Of a stretch of 64,000 nt of DNA, positions 1 through 8,472 are shown piece after piece (the first letter of the stretch is position 1; each line of letters starts with the position of its first letter). This DNA comes from JACOTV01 sp964579395 (GTDB taxonomy: Bacteria > Patescibacteriota > Microgenomatia > UBA1406 > GWC2-37-13): positions 1 to 64,000 of the forward strand of contig CAZOFT010000007.1 of the NCBI GenBank assembly GCA_964579395.1. The letters are read 5' to 3'. The notes under the pieces were generated by a model. That model did no database searches and was not told the origin of the DNA. It worked only from the letters and a program-made list of their open reading frames with translations. The translations under genes and the position numbers were made by a program.

Positions 1-182
1 CAGATGCTATTTTAAATGGGGGAAACCGCGCCTTCTCAGAGCTCTATATGCTTCGTGGTCAGATGTATGAGCAGGAAGGTGATATTGAAGCCGCAAAAGC
101 AGAATACCAGCAAGCCGCCTTCTACAATACACATATGCAACAGGCGAACGATGCACTAGATAGACTCACTCCGACTCACTAA
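1..182 (+). CDS. TPR-like protein, 3' end only
   Basis: The reading frame is open from the window edge (first full codon at base 3) and stops with TAA at 180-182. It gives about 59 residues ending in LDRLTPTH. The segment around GDIEAAKAEYQQAA has the helix-turn-helix spacing and small-residue pattern of a tetratricopeptide repeat, so this is probably the C-terminal repeat of a TPR protein. In related genomes such tails belong to O-antigen-ligase-like or assembly membrane proteins, but the rest of the gene lies outside the window. Real coding is likely; function is not determinable. Confidence 0.55.
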   Translation, partial: DAILNGGNRAFSELYMLRGQMYEQEGDIEAAKAEYQQAAFYNTHMQQANDALDRLTPTH

Positions 183-243
183 GATACACAGAATAGCGCG
201 TGACATGGCCCTGATTCTATGTATATACTGAAATGTCAACGTT

Positions 244-1746
244 TTGTCAGACATTTTGATGTTGAAAAGACACCCCATCGTTCCGTTGTCGTCAACCGAT
301 GTGGAGCAGCGAGGGAACGGGTTCACCTACAAGGGGCGTGAATATGTTCACCACAGTGCGCTTGAATCCCATGAAATCGCCCTACATCGACTATCAGAGC
401 AGCAGATTGTGTTTATCGCACTGTTGTTTATCGTCGTTTGTCTGAGCCTCATACTGAATTGGCACACGACACTCATTGTCCTTGTTGCGATAATCACGGT
501 TCTCTATTTTGCCGATCTGCTTTTTAATCTCTTTCTCATATATCGCAGCTTTTCCCGTGCTCCTGAGATCGTGGTAACCGACGAAGAATTGGCGAGTAAG
601 CCTGAGTCGTTCTGGCCCCATTACACCATTTTCTGCCCCCTTTACAAAGAAGCCGCAGTGCTGCCTCAATTTGTAACCGCAATGGATGCACTTGATTATC
701 CCAAAGACAAGCTTCAGGTCATGCTGCTTCTTGAGGAAGATGATGAGCATACCATTAGTGCTGCAAAAGCGATGAATCTTCCCAAGTATTACACGATTCT
801 CGTGGTGCCTGATTCTCACCCAAAAACAAAACCAAAGGCAATGAACTATGGATTGAAAAAGGCAACAGGAGACTATATCGTCATTTACGATGCGGAAGAT
901 GTGCCGGAAGTGAATCAATTAAAAAAAGCTGTATTGGCATTTGAGAAAGCTGGTCCCGCAACCAAATGTATTCAGGCAAAGCTCAACTTCTACAATCCGC
1001 ATCAGAATATTCTGACACGAGTGTTTACTGCCGAGTACTCGCTATGGTTTGAATTGGTGCTTACCGGACTGCAATCAATTAATGCTCCAATCCCCCTGGG
1101 CGGCACCTCAAACCACTTTAAAAAAACAGACCTCAACTTGCTTCGCGGATGGGATTCGTTTAATGTTACTGAAGATGCAGATTTGGGGATTCGGTTAGTG
1201 AAGCATGGATTCACTACAGCAGTCATGCAGTCGACCACACTTGAGGAAGCCAACAGCAGTGCGATCAATTGGTTTTGGCAGCGCACCCGCTGGATCAAAG
1301 GATACATCCAGACGTATTTTCTTCATATGCGACGCCCCCAGGACTTTCCAAAGATGCACAAGCGACCTCATTTTCTTACTTTCCAACTGGTGGTCGGCGG
1401 CAAAGTTCTCTCCATGTTCATCAACCCGACAATGTGGATTATCACCGCTTCTTATTTTATTTTCCGCTCAATAATCGGGGAAACTATAGAGTCTTTTTTT
1501 CCTCCAGTCATTTTTTATATGGCAGCACTATCTTTGTTTTTTGGCAACTTCTTATATGCGTATTACTATATGGTTGGTTGTGCAAAGCACGGACACGATG
1601 AATTGGTGAAATATGTGCTTTTAGTACCATTTTATTGGCTGGCAATGAGTGCTGCTGCATGGATGGCTTTTTATAAGTTTATTGTAGCTCCACATCATTG
1701 GTCAAAAACAAAACATGGTCTGCATTTAGGAGCAAAAAATGTTTAA
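244..1746 (+). CDS. Membrane GT2 glycosyltransferase, cellulose-synthase-like
   Basis: A processive-type family 2 glycosyltransferase of about 500 residues. Two N-terminal membrane segments (about 52-97) precede the cytoplasmic GT-A domain. The donor-site acidic motif is YDAEDVPE (about 218-225), followed by TEDADLG (about 310) and the acceptor/product motif QRTRWIKG (about 343). These are the D, DxD, D and Q-x-x-R-W signatures of BcsA-like enzymes. At least four C-terminal membrane segments follow. It probably builds or extrudes a surface polysaccharide from a nucleotide sugar. The start is TTG at 244; an in-frame ATG at 259 is an equally good choice because no Shine-Dalgarno is visible. It overlaps the next gene by 8 bp, so the two are cotranscribed. 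Confidence 0.88.
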   Translation: MSDILMLKRHPIVPLSSTDVEQRGNGFTYKGREYVHHSALESHEIALHRLSEQQIVFIALLFIVVCLSLILNWHTTLIVLVAIITVLYFADLLFNLFLIYRSFSRAPEIVVTDEELASKPESFWPHYTIFCPLYKEAAVLPQFVTAMDALDYPKDKLQVMLLLEEDDEHTISAAKAMNLPKYYTILVVPDSHPKTKPKAMNYGLKKATGDYIVIYDAEDVPEVNQLKKAVLAFEKAGPATKCIQAKLNFYNPHQNILTRVFTAEYSLWFELVLTGLQSINAPIPLGGTSNHFKKTDLNLLRGWDSFNVTEDADLGIRLVKHGFTTAVMQSTTLEEANSSAINWFWQRTRWIKGYIQTYFLHMRRPQDFPKMHKRPHFLTFQLVVGGKVLSMFINPTMWIITASYFIFRSIIGETIESFFPPVIFYMAALSLFFGNFLYAYYYMVGCAKHGHDELVKYVLLVPFYWLAMSAAAWMAFYKFIVAPHHWSKTKHGLHLGAKNV

Positions 1747-3343
1747 GAGTATTTCCCGATTGGCATTGAATATTGTAGATAATAAAGTCACTCCAATTGT
1801 TTTTTTGATACTTATCTCAATCTCTTCTTACGGATATTATCTACATGCCGATATGGTGTTATTTTACAATGACACAACATCACATTTAAATATATCGAGA
1901 CGAGTTGTAGACAATATTTATCCAAGTTTGGCTCAAATAGGAAGTACTTGGCTACCTCTGCTTCACTTCCTAGAACTACCGCTTATTTGGTACACCCCGT
2001 TTTGGCAGAGTGGATTTGCCGGAAGTGTTGTCTCAATGAGCTCTTTTGTGTTATTAGGTTTATTCGTGTATGGAACAATAATGATGTTAACAGATAGTCG
2101 TATAGTTGCATTTTTTGGTGTTTTATTACTTTCAATAAATGCAAATTTACTTTTTTTGCAAGCTGCCCCGATGTTTGAGCCATTATGCTTGGCAACCGCA
2201 ATGGGTTCAACATATTTTTTGCTTCGCTGGAATAAAACAGGAAATATAACAGCCATAGTGTGGAGTGCATTTTTGATGATGCTCTCGACAATGACTCGCT
2301 ATGATGGGTGGGTGTATGGTGCTTTTCAAACAGTGGTTTTGGCCTTTGTAGCTTATAGAAAATATGGGAGAACAAAAACTGAAAGTGCAGTCATGCTGTT
2401 TTGCACATTGGCATTTTTAGGTGTTGTGGCATGGTTATTATATAACTGGTTAATTTTTGGTTCGCCAACATATTTTTCACATAATGATTATTCTGCGTTT
2501 CATCAGCAACTCGAATATGAGAGTCGTGGTTTGCTGCCCACAAAAGGGAATCTTTTACTTGCTGCTGGCACTTATTCAATGGCGAGTTTTTACAATCTGG
2601 GATGGATTTTAGCCCCTTTAGTTATCATAGGTATCATATATGTTTTTATATACCATAAATCATTTTCTTTCCATGACTTGCTAATAGTTGGGGTGCCCTT
2701 GATATCTCCTCTTCTTTTTAATACTTATGCTTTGTTTAAAGGACATACTATTATTGTGCTGCCGGAACTACCTCCATATGGCATTTTTGCTGCTGGCCTC
2801 ATAAACAAGCCGGTGCCCTTTTTTAACATACGGTATGGATTGATGACGCTACCTGCCTATGCGTTATTAATTGCAATAGTTTTTTGGAAGTCAGGTAAAT
2901 TAATAAAAACGATGATTATCTTACTCGTCTGTATCCAGCTGGTAGCATTTTATTCCGATCCGTTTTTCAAAATTCCCTCACTTAATTTTGTTACTGCCAA
3001 AGATATTGTCGGGAGTAGAAAGCACTTGCCCGAAAGAGAGAAAGGAATTGAGTGGTTTAGACAACATTATGATGGAGGATTGGTGTTAGCAAGCTCATCT
3101 TCCATGGACATAGAGTTATTTGAAAATGGTATAGATTTAAAAAATTATATAACTGAAGGAACACGAAATTATTGGTCCGAAAGCTTAAAAGATCCAAGCA
3201 AGTACGCCAATTGGATCATCTTGCAGAAAGATCATACTGATCGACTTGGAAAGGCCATGTTGAAGGCAAAACAACTTGAGAAATTTGAATTGGTACACCA
3301 AACAGATTCGTTTGAAGTCTACAAACTCAAAAAAAACTACTGA
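1739..3343 (+). CDS. GT-C-type membrane glycosyltransferase (GT39/RgtA-like), AT-rich
   Basis: A 534-residue multi-spanning protein with about ten hydrophobic helices and a soluble C-terminal domain. After the first helix lies the loop FYNDTTSHLNISRRVVD, whose acidic residue is placed like the catalytic Asp of GT-C enzymes that use polyprenyl-phosphate sugars. Its likely role is transfer of a sugar onto a glycan or protein on the outer face of the membrane. It begins inside the end of the GT2 gene. It is clearly homologous to the oppositely oriented gene that follows (shared QIGSTWLP and RYDGW motifs), and the two overlap tail to tail by 7 bp. Its base composition is visibly AT-richer than its neighbours, with many A/T-ending codons and T-runs, suggesting a different history from its paralogue. 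Confidence 0.75.
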   Translation: MFKSISRLALNIVDNKVTPIVFLILISISSYGYYLHADMVLFYNDTTSHLNISRRVVDNIYPSLAQIGSTWLPLLHFLELPLIWYTPFWQSGFAGSVVSMSSFVLLGLFVYGTIMMLTDSRIVAFFGVLLLSINANLLFLQAAPMFEPLCLATAMGSTYFLLRWNKTGNITAIVWSAFLMMLSTMTRYDGWVYGAFQTVVLAFVAYRKYGRTKTESAVMLFCTLAFLGVVAWLLYNWLIFGSPTYFSHNDYSAFHQQLEYESRGLLPTKGNLLLAAGTYSMASFYNLGWILAPLVIIGIIYVFIYHKSFSFHDLLIVGVPLISPLLFNTYALFKGHTIIVLPELPPYGIFAAGLINKPVPFFNIRYGLMTLPAYALLIAIVFWKSGKLIKTMIILLVCIQLVAFYSDPFFKIPSLNFVTAKDIVGSRKHLPEREKGIEWFRQHYDGGLVLASSSSMDIELFENGIDLKNYITEGTRNYWSESLKDPSKYANWIILQKDHTDRLGKAMLKAKQLEKFELVHQTDSFEVYKLKKNY

Positions 3344-5010
3344 AAAAAGCTAATTAGAGTGTAGTCTTCGGGTAAGACGTTAGTGAATCGAGCATAGTCA
3401 GTATGTCGATTGTAGCTATAGGGAATGATCGAGGAACGGCGCGCGATGTCGGCTTCAACTCCTGAGATATCTCTCACATTCTTTCGTGCATATATGCGGT
3501 ATGTTTTGTTTTCGTATACGATATCAAAGTTCTTTTTTAAATCCGGAAGATTGTACACCTTCTTCCCCACACGATCGGTATACGAAGGAAAAAATACTAC
3601 GTAATTGGCGTACTTGCTTGGCTTGACTAAACTTTCTTTGTAATAATTGCCGGTTCCTTCAGTAATGTATTTGTTCATATGAATACCGGTGTTGAAAATA
3701 AAGCTTTCGGAACTTGCCGAGCTAATTAAGATAAGGCCACCTTTGTAATTTTCTCGAAGCCATTTGGTTGCTTGTTGTGTGGGTGTATTGATGCTTGCCA
3801 CTGTGTCGCGAAGGGTGACAAAAGATAAGTGTTCAGTGCGACCGGGCAGTAATGAGTAAAACAGAATTGTCTGTGCGATGATGGCAAGCGCCACAAATCC
3901 TTTTAGTATTGCATGTTTGCTGGCCAGATAGCCGCTGAAAAATACCGCAGCCCCGATGCACAGAATACCGTAGCGGACATTAAAAAATGTTTTTAAATAA
4001 GGTGGAAGGTTTGGGATCCAAATCACAGAGTGTCCAAGGTATAGTGCCAGAATATTAAATGCGTATGGTGAGAGAAAAATAAGGGGGACAATGAATTTTC
4101 TTGAGCGAATATTTGCAAGAAACAAGAGAACGCCGATCACTGTAACTCCACTTATCACAAGTCCAATATTGAGCATTGCCGCTTCCGAATATGTTATTGC
4201 AGCCAATATGGGATTGCCTTTTGTGAGAAGTAATCCTTTGTCAAAGAGCTCGGATTGCTGTGCATGTGCGGAGTACTCGTTGAAGGCGAAGTAGAGTGGA
4301 TTGCCAAAAATAAGAAGGTTGTACAAAAGCCACAAGAATAGACCGAACGCTGGTGGAACAACGTACAAAATGACTCGGGATTCTATAAAGCTATATTTTT
4401 TTCTTTTTATGCAAAGCAAGATAAGTCCGAGCACGGAGCTGGCCATGAGTATCCACCCGTCATAACGAGTAAGCACAGCAAGAAAGAGGAATATCGCAGA
4501 GAAAAGCAGCGATGGCGCATCTTCTTGCAAGTGCCACCTCAGAAGAAAGTAGACGGCGCCTATCATAGTGCACACCAGAAGCGGCTCAAACATGGCAGTA
4601 GTTTGCAAGTACAACATATTTGCGTTGGTTACAAACACAGCAACACCCAACCAGGATGCAACCTGATCATCGGTAAAGAGTCGCAGTGTTTTGTAGGAAA
4701 AATATCCGGAGAGCACAAAGCAGATCATCGACACAAATCCACCCGCCATACCGGTCTGCCACAGATAGTCGTTCCACACAAAAGGAATCTCCAAAAGATG
4801 GAGCATCGGGAGCCAAGTGCTGCCGATCTGGACAACACCCGGGGTAAGACTGTCTACTACACGACGCGCAATATTCAGATGTGAGGTGGCGTCATTGTAA
4901 GCAAAGTTTAGGCCGGTAGAAAAATAATAGCTAAACGATACTATGCTCAAGATCGTGAGTAATCCGAGGAGAATCAGATTGGTGATAGTTGTCTTTGTGA
5001 AAAAACGCAT
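3337..5010 (-). CDS. GT-C-type membrane glycosyltransferase, paralogue of preceding gene
   Basis: A 557-residue polytopic protein with the same architecture as the gene it converges on: an N-terminal helix, the loop FAYNDATSHLNIARRVVD with the presumed catalytic Asp, GSTWLPMLH, about ten membrane helices and a C-terminal extracytoplasmic domain containing YITEGTGNYYKESL. Inference: a polyprenyl-phosphate-sugar-dependent transferase. The ATG at 5010 is preferred over a TTG 18 bp upstream. A -10 hexamer (GATAAT, 5017-5022 on the minus strand) ends 6 nt before it and a TGGACA -35 lies 17 nt further, which makes the mRNA leaderless. Composition matches the rest of the window, unlike its AT-rich paralogue. 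Confidence 0.75.
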   Translation of the reverse strand: MRFFTKTTITNLILLGLLTILSIVSFSYYFSTGLNFAYNDATSHLNIARRVVDSLTPGVVQIGSTWLPMLHLLEIPFVWNDYLWQTGMAGGFVSMICFVLSGYFSYKTLRLFTDDQVASWLGVAVFVTNANMLYLQTTAMFEPLLVCTMIGAVYFLLRWHLQEDAPSLLFSAIFLFLAVLTRYDGWILMASSVLGLILLCIKRKKYSFIESRVILYVVPPAFGLFLWLLYNLLIFGNPLYFAFNEYSAHAQQSELFDKGLLLTKGNPILAAITYSEAAMLNIGLVISGVTVIGVLLFLANIRSRKFIVPLIFLSPYAFNILALYLGHSVIWIPNLPPYLKTFFNVRYGILCIGAAVFFSGYLASKHAILKGFVALAIIAQTILFYSLLPGRTEHLSFVTLRDTVASINTPTQQATKWLRENYKGGLILISSASSESFIFNTGIHMNKYITEGTGNYYKESLVKPSKYANYVVFFPSYTDRVGKKVYNLPDLKKNFDIVYENKTYRIYARKNVRDISGVEADIARRSSIIPYSYNRHTDYARFTNVLPEDYTLISFFQ

Positions 5011-5016
5011 CAGGTC

Positions 5017-5067
5017 ATTATCCTGCAAGCATGAATAATTGTCCAGGCGATATCAATTCACTATACT
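5017..5067. promoter_or_regulatory. Divergent promoter pair with overlapping -35 boxes
   Basis: Plus-strand promoter: TTGTCC at 5039-5044, 17-bp spacer, TATACT at 5062-5067, 7 nt to the ATG at 5075. Minus-strand promoter: TGGACA at 5045-5040, 17-bp spacer, GATAAT at 5022-5017, 6 nt to the ATG at 5010. The two -35 hexamers share five bases, so two polymerases could not bind at once. Both predicted transcripts are leaderless. Confidence 0.7.
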
Positions 5068-5074
5068 GTGTGGT

Positions 5075-5629
5075 ATGAATGAAACTCTTTTTTTACCGGT
5101 TCTGGCCGGGACTACCAGACATGCGCGCAAATCAATACACGCAGCTTCTTATGTGTATGAGATCATGAAAGGACGCGAAGGTGTTGCGACTGAGCTCGTG
5201 GATCCCGTTGACTTTGACTTTCCCGGAGATGGCAATGACGCGGAAGGGAGAGATGCCCGATACACCGATATTGTGTCGCGTGCGGATGGGTTTTTTATCG
5301 TCACGCCCGAATACAATCACAGCATTCCGGGCAGCCTGAAGCGCATGCTTGATAGTGAGCTCAAGCTCTATATTCACAAGCCGGTGGCATTTGCAGGAGT
5401 GTCATCAGGCCCGTGGGGCGGCGTGCGTGCGATTGAGGCGCTTGTCACCACCGTTCGCGAGATGGGGCTCGTGGCAACGTTTACCGATGTCCAGTTTCCC
5501 AAGGTCCAGGAACTGTTTGATGAAAGCGGCACGATTACTGATGAGGCCTATGCACGTCGGGTGAATCGAGCCATTGACGAGCTGGTGTGGATGGCCAATG
5601 CTCTAAAAGCCGCGCGCGATCAGTCATAG
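5075..5629 (+). CDS. NAD(P)H-dependent FMN reductase family protein
   Basis: A flavodoxin-fold protein of 184 residues of the NADPH-dependent FMN reductase family (PF03358). The N-terminal beta-strand and phosphate loop LAGTTRHARKS bind FMN phosphate. The segment FFIVTPEYNHSIPGSLKRML is the family's hallmark loop (PEYN.S.PG..K) that packs against the isoalloxazine ring, and GVSSGPWGG is the second flavin loop. It probably reduces quinones, azo compounds or flavin in the cytoplasm. The start at 5075 is chosen from the promoter placed 7 nt upstream and because the conserved strand begins directly there. Confidence 0.85.
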   Translation: MNETLFLPVLAGTTRHARKSIHAASYVYEIMKGREGVATELVDPVDFDFPGDGNDAEGRDARYTDIVSRADGFFIVTPEYNHSIPGSLKRMLDSELKLYIHKPVAFAGVSSGPWGGVRAIEALVTTVREMGLVATFTDVQFPKVQELFDESGTITDEAYARRVNRAIDELVWMANALKAARDQS

Positions 5630-5788
5630 TCTGCATCAGGCTTCCCGAAGAAGTGCCAGCTGAATCATTGCCTATGCTTGCAGAGTTACAGTGCCGGTAC
5701 GTGACCAATGAGTCTGTGGAGGCAGGTGCAATGTGCCAGGCTACTATACAATCCCCGAAACTGCCTCTTGTATTCACCCAGCAGCGTG

Positions 5789-5797
5789 TACTATGAT
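5789..5797 (+). promoter_or_regulatory. -10 element before the LPQSG surface protein
   Basis: Overlapping TACTAT (5789-5794) and TATGAT (5792-5797) lie 6-9 nt before the GTG at 5804. No Shine-Dalgarno is seen. The preceding 5630-5788 stretch shows no gene. Confidence 0.45.
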
Positions 5798-5803
5798 GAA
5801 TAT

Positions 5804-6346
5804 GTGAGAACACTCATTATTGCTATTGCTGCATTTCTGTTTTTGGCAGCGTCTTCTGTACTTGCTGCGCCTTCGTATTCGCTGGTTGCACCGTCAACAG
5901 GTATTGCCCGCGGGCAGAATGTGCAGTTCACGATTCGCATTGATACTGCCGGTGAATCAGTCACCAATACTACGGCCGGACTTCGCTACGATACAAAGTA
6001 TCTGAAGTATGTCGGTGTGCAGGCAGGAGAAGCTGCTACATCAGTCACCGGAACAGAATCAACCACAGGAGAAATAATCCTCACCGGCACCAGTAATAAT
6101 TTTTCCGGTGAAGGTGCGTATGCGCATGTAACTTTTACGATCGTTGCAGACGCGCCCGGCGGCACGCAGATATGTAGCGTATTCACGCCGTCAAATGGCC
6201 CTTCTTCAGGTGCTTCCACAACAGGTAGTGCACAATCTCGTCCAACGACCCTTCCGCAATCGGGTGCAGCCGAGACAACTCTTCTTGCAGTTGTTGCTGC
6301 GACTTTTGCTCTCTCCGGCGGATTTCTTATCCGCAAACATGCCTAA
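5804..6346 (+). CDS. Secreted cohesin-like domain protein with LPQSG-type C-terminal anchor
   Basis: A 180-residue exported protein starting with GTG. Residues 1-20 form a signal peptide (hydrophobic AIAAFLFLAASSVLA, then A-P). The mature part, about residues 22-130, is a beta-rich domain opening with SLVAPSTGIARGQNVQFTI and containing GLRYDTKYLKYVGV. This resembles cohesin-type beta-sandwich modules, which mediate protein or carbohydrate contacts at the cell surface. A Ser/Thr-rich linker leads to TLPQSGA, a 17-20 residue hydrophobic stretch and the basic tail RKHA, the layout of an LPxTG-class sortase signal. If no sortase acts on it, the tail would serve as a plain membrane anchor. The start is set by the signal peptide and the -10 box just upstream. 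Confidence 0.7.
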   Translation: MRTLIIAIAAFLFLAASSVLAAPSYSLVAPSTGIARGQNVQFTIRIDTAGESVTNTTAGLRYDTKYLKYVGVQAGEAATSVTGTESTTGEIILTGTSNNFSGEGAYAHVTFTIVADAPGGTQICSVFTPSNGPSSGASTTGSAQSRPTTLPQSGAAETTLLAVVAATFALSGGFLIRKHA

Positions 6347-6364
6347 GAGCATAGGCTCACTGCT

Positions 6365-6565
6365 CTAACGGAGAAGGTGTGAATCAATTTTGCTTATCTG
6401 AAGTATGCGCATGAGTAGTGCCGATACCAAGGTAAAAACACCAACGGTATGTCTGGTGTGAGCTGCCCGAAAGGAGGGTTGTTTTACAAAGTGAACATCT
6501 GTATGGGGATATCGCGTAAACGCAAGAAGTGTCGGCTCAGCTGATCCGTATAGGCGATGTTTCAT
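6365..6565 (-). CDS. Possible small membrane protein (66 aa)
   Basis: This open frame fills most of the 320-bp stretch between the LPQSG protein gene and the 59-residue gene. It starts with ATG at 6565 after an AT-rich run and would encode a protein with one possible membrane helix (TVGVFTLVSALLMRILQ). No family resemblance is recognised and no Shine-Dalgarno is present. The strand and position fit an operon behind the 59-residue gene. It may be non-coding. Between the two lies a short hairpin (CCGTAT/ATACGG) near 6615-6632. Confidence 0.3.
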   Translation of the reverse strand: MKHRLYGSAEPTLLAFTRYPHTDVHFVKQPSFRAAHTRHTVGVFTLVSALLMRILQISKIDSHLLR

Positions 6566-6666
6566 ATAAATAATAAGTGAAATAAATAATGGATCAACTG
6601 AACCGAACTTCCGTATGCCGCTATACGGGCATCCCCCACGCCCGCAAGCATCGTGACAGGTATGTA

Positions 6667-6846
6667 TTATGCTGAGGATTCATCAGCGGATGTGTATTCA
6701 TCACACGCGCGTTCCAATCCGGCCAATACATCATATGTCACCGTGCAAAATTGCACATAGCCCTGTTGTTTTGCACCATCACGCTCGTTTTTGGCTTCGT
6801 CTCGTGCTTGCTTTATCAGTGTATGTAAATTGCTTCGCTTATCCAT
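6667..6846 (-). CDS. Small charged protein of unknown function (59 aa)
   Basis: The product begins MDKRSNLHTLIKQARDEAK and ends DEYTSADESSA. It is hydrophilic and predicted mostly helical, with no signal or membrane segment. The case for a real gene is the perfect Shine-Dalgarno AAAGGAGGTGA (core AGGAGGT at 6860-6854) 7 nt before the ATG at 6846. This is unusual here, where most genes have none. No family is recognised. The divergent neighbour is a histidine kinase gene, so a link to that system is possible but unsupported. Confidence 0.6.
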   Translation of the reverse strand: MDKRSNLHTLIKQARDEAKNERDGAKQQGYVQFCTVTYDVLAGLERACDEYTSADESSA

Positions 6847-6978
6847 ACGGCTCACCTCCTTTCATGGTAGATAGAGCTTTAGTGTACTGTGTCATTGCCA
6901 GAACCACGTAATGGAGGAGTAAGAGGTTGGTAAGAATGATAAAAAAGAGTGGAAAGTATTGATCGGATAGGCTATTCT

Positions 6979-8472
6979 ATGCACATGCCGACATTGTTTC
7001 ACCGGGCGGTGCGCCACTATGCGAAAGTGACATCGGCGCAGGATGCCCAGAAGCAAGCATATCGCATGGCAACAATAGCCTGCAGAATGCCTGGTTGTAT
7101 AGGAACGGTCAGCGTGGTAACGGCTTTGTATGTCTGGCTTAACTCGATGACTCCCCAGCCACTTCCACCGTTTACGTTGTATTTTTTTACACTGCTTTTC
7201 ATCACCTGGTTTGGCGATCGGCCTGCTGCATTTGCCTCACTCGCTCTCATGCTTCTTACTGCTGACTACTTTTTTGTTTCGCCAACTCATGTAGTTTCAC
7301 TGATTCAGCAAAGTGAGGGAATATTTTTATTGGGAGGATTTGCCATAGAAGGAGTGGTGAGTATTTTTCTCGTGGATTATACTCGTACCCGATTTCGGCG
7401 CGAGTATGCACGTCAAAATCTGCCGCTTACGGCGCGTCGGAAACTGGTGCTTGACTCAATGCCTTCTATGGTATGGATGAGTGATCGGGAGGGAAATTTT
7501 AGTTTTACCAACAGACGGTGGAATATGTATTTCCAAAAAACTGCCGGAGAAATGAGACGGATAGGCTGGGTTGATATGCTGCATCCTAATGATATTCACC
7601 AGTTTAAAAAACTGTATCTTGCGGCAAGCAGTAAACAAGAAGACTTTTCGACTGAGGTCCGTTTGCGACGCAGTTCACACAGCGTGCGTTGGTTTGTGAT
7701 ATCCGGCACACACACCGTATCGGTTGAAGGAAAACCCCAAATGTTGGGAACATGTGTGGATATTCACCGAAAAAAAACAGAGGAGCTCAAACGGGGAGAA
7801 TACCTGAGTGTTGTCAGTCATGAACTGCGCACCCCCTTAGCCGCAATTCGTGGCTTTTCCCACCTGCTTGAAAAGCGGATGAGTAACAGAAAGGATGTCG
7901 CAGATGATACCGATACACAATACCTGCAGCGACTTTCCAGCAATGTTGAACGAATGAACACATATATAGATGATTTATTGGAAGTGTCTTCAGGCAAGCG
8001 GAGTGCATTGGCAGTACGTACGAGAAAGGTGGCACTTACACCGCTTATTCAAGAGGTTGTTGGTTTGATCGGCAACGAACGTGTGCAGGTGGGGAAACTG
8101 CAAAAATCTCTATTTGCCGAAGGTGATCCGGAGCGCATCACGCAGGTGCTGAGTAATTTCATCATGAATGCATTGAAATATTCTCCATCGACGGGCCGGG
8201 TATATGTAAGTTGTGCCGGAGACAAACAGTATGCATATGTGCAGGTAAAGGACAATGGACCCGGCATTCCAAAGAAGCAGCAAAAAAAGATATTTGAACC
8301 GTATCGACAACTGGAGAATGCGTCTGATTCACCCAAAAACGGCGTTGGCCTCGGATTATTTATTGCAAAAACAATAGCAAAAAAACATCGGGGAGCTATT
8401 GATGTGCATAGCGAACCGGGAACAACGGTAGTTACGTTTCGGCTCAAACGGATCGTCGGACGAACAGGTTAG
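6979..8472 (+). CDS. Sensor histidine kinase (DUF4118-like membrane domain, PAS, HisKA, HATPase)
   Basis: A membrane-bound sensor kinase of about 497 residues. Four closely spaced N-terminal hydrophobic helices (about 35-135), including FFTLLFITWFGDRPAAF, resemble the KdpD-type DUF4118 sensor module. A PAS domain follows (about 150-265, VWMSDREGNFSFTNRRW). The dimerisation domain carries the phosphoacceptor His in SVVSHELRTPLAAI. The ATP-binding domain has the N box NFIMNALKYSP, G1 DNGPGIP and G2 GVGLGLFI. The start is uncertain: GTG 6949, ATG 6979 and ATG 6985 are in frame. A TATTCT -10 at 6973-6978 favours 6985 or 6979. It ends in a 4-bp tail-to-tail overlap with the response regulator gene, presumably its partner. 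Confidence 0.88.
   Translation: MHMPTLFHRAVRHYAKVTSAQDAQKQAYRMATIACRMPGCIGTVSVVTALYVWLNSMTPQPLPPFTLYFFTLLFITWFGDRPAAFASLALMLLTADYFFVSPTHVVSLIQQSEGIFLLGGFAIEGVVSIFLVDYTRTRFRREYARQNLPLTARRKLVLDSMPSMVWMSDREGNFSFTNRRWNMYFQKTAGEMRRIGWVDMLHPNDIHQFKKLYLAASSKQEDFSTEVRLRRSSHSVRWFVISGTHTVSVEGKPQMLGTCVDIHRKKTEELKRGEYLSVVSHELRTPLAAIRGFSHLLEKRMSNRKDVADDTDTQYLQRLSSNVERMNTYIDDLLEVSSGKRSALAVRTRKVALTPLIQEVVGLIGNERVQVGKLQKSLFAEGDPERITQVLSNFIMNALKYSPSTGRVYVSCAGDKQYAYVQVKDNGPGIPKKQQKKIFEPYRQLENASDSPKNGVGLGLFIAKTIAKKHRGAIDVHSEPGTTVVTFRLKRIVGRTG

Noticed and set aside
5587..5796. 69-codon plus-strand frame in the gap before the cohesin-like gene
   Set aside because: No promoter, ribosome site or recognisable product; it overlaps the end of the FMN reductase gene in another frame.
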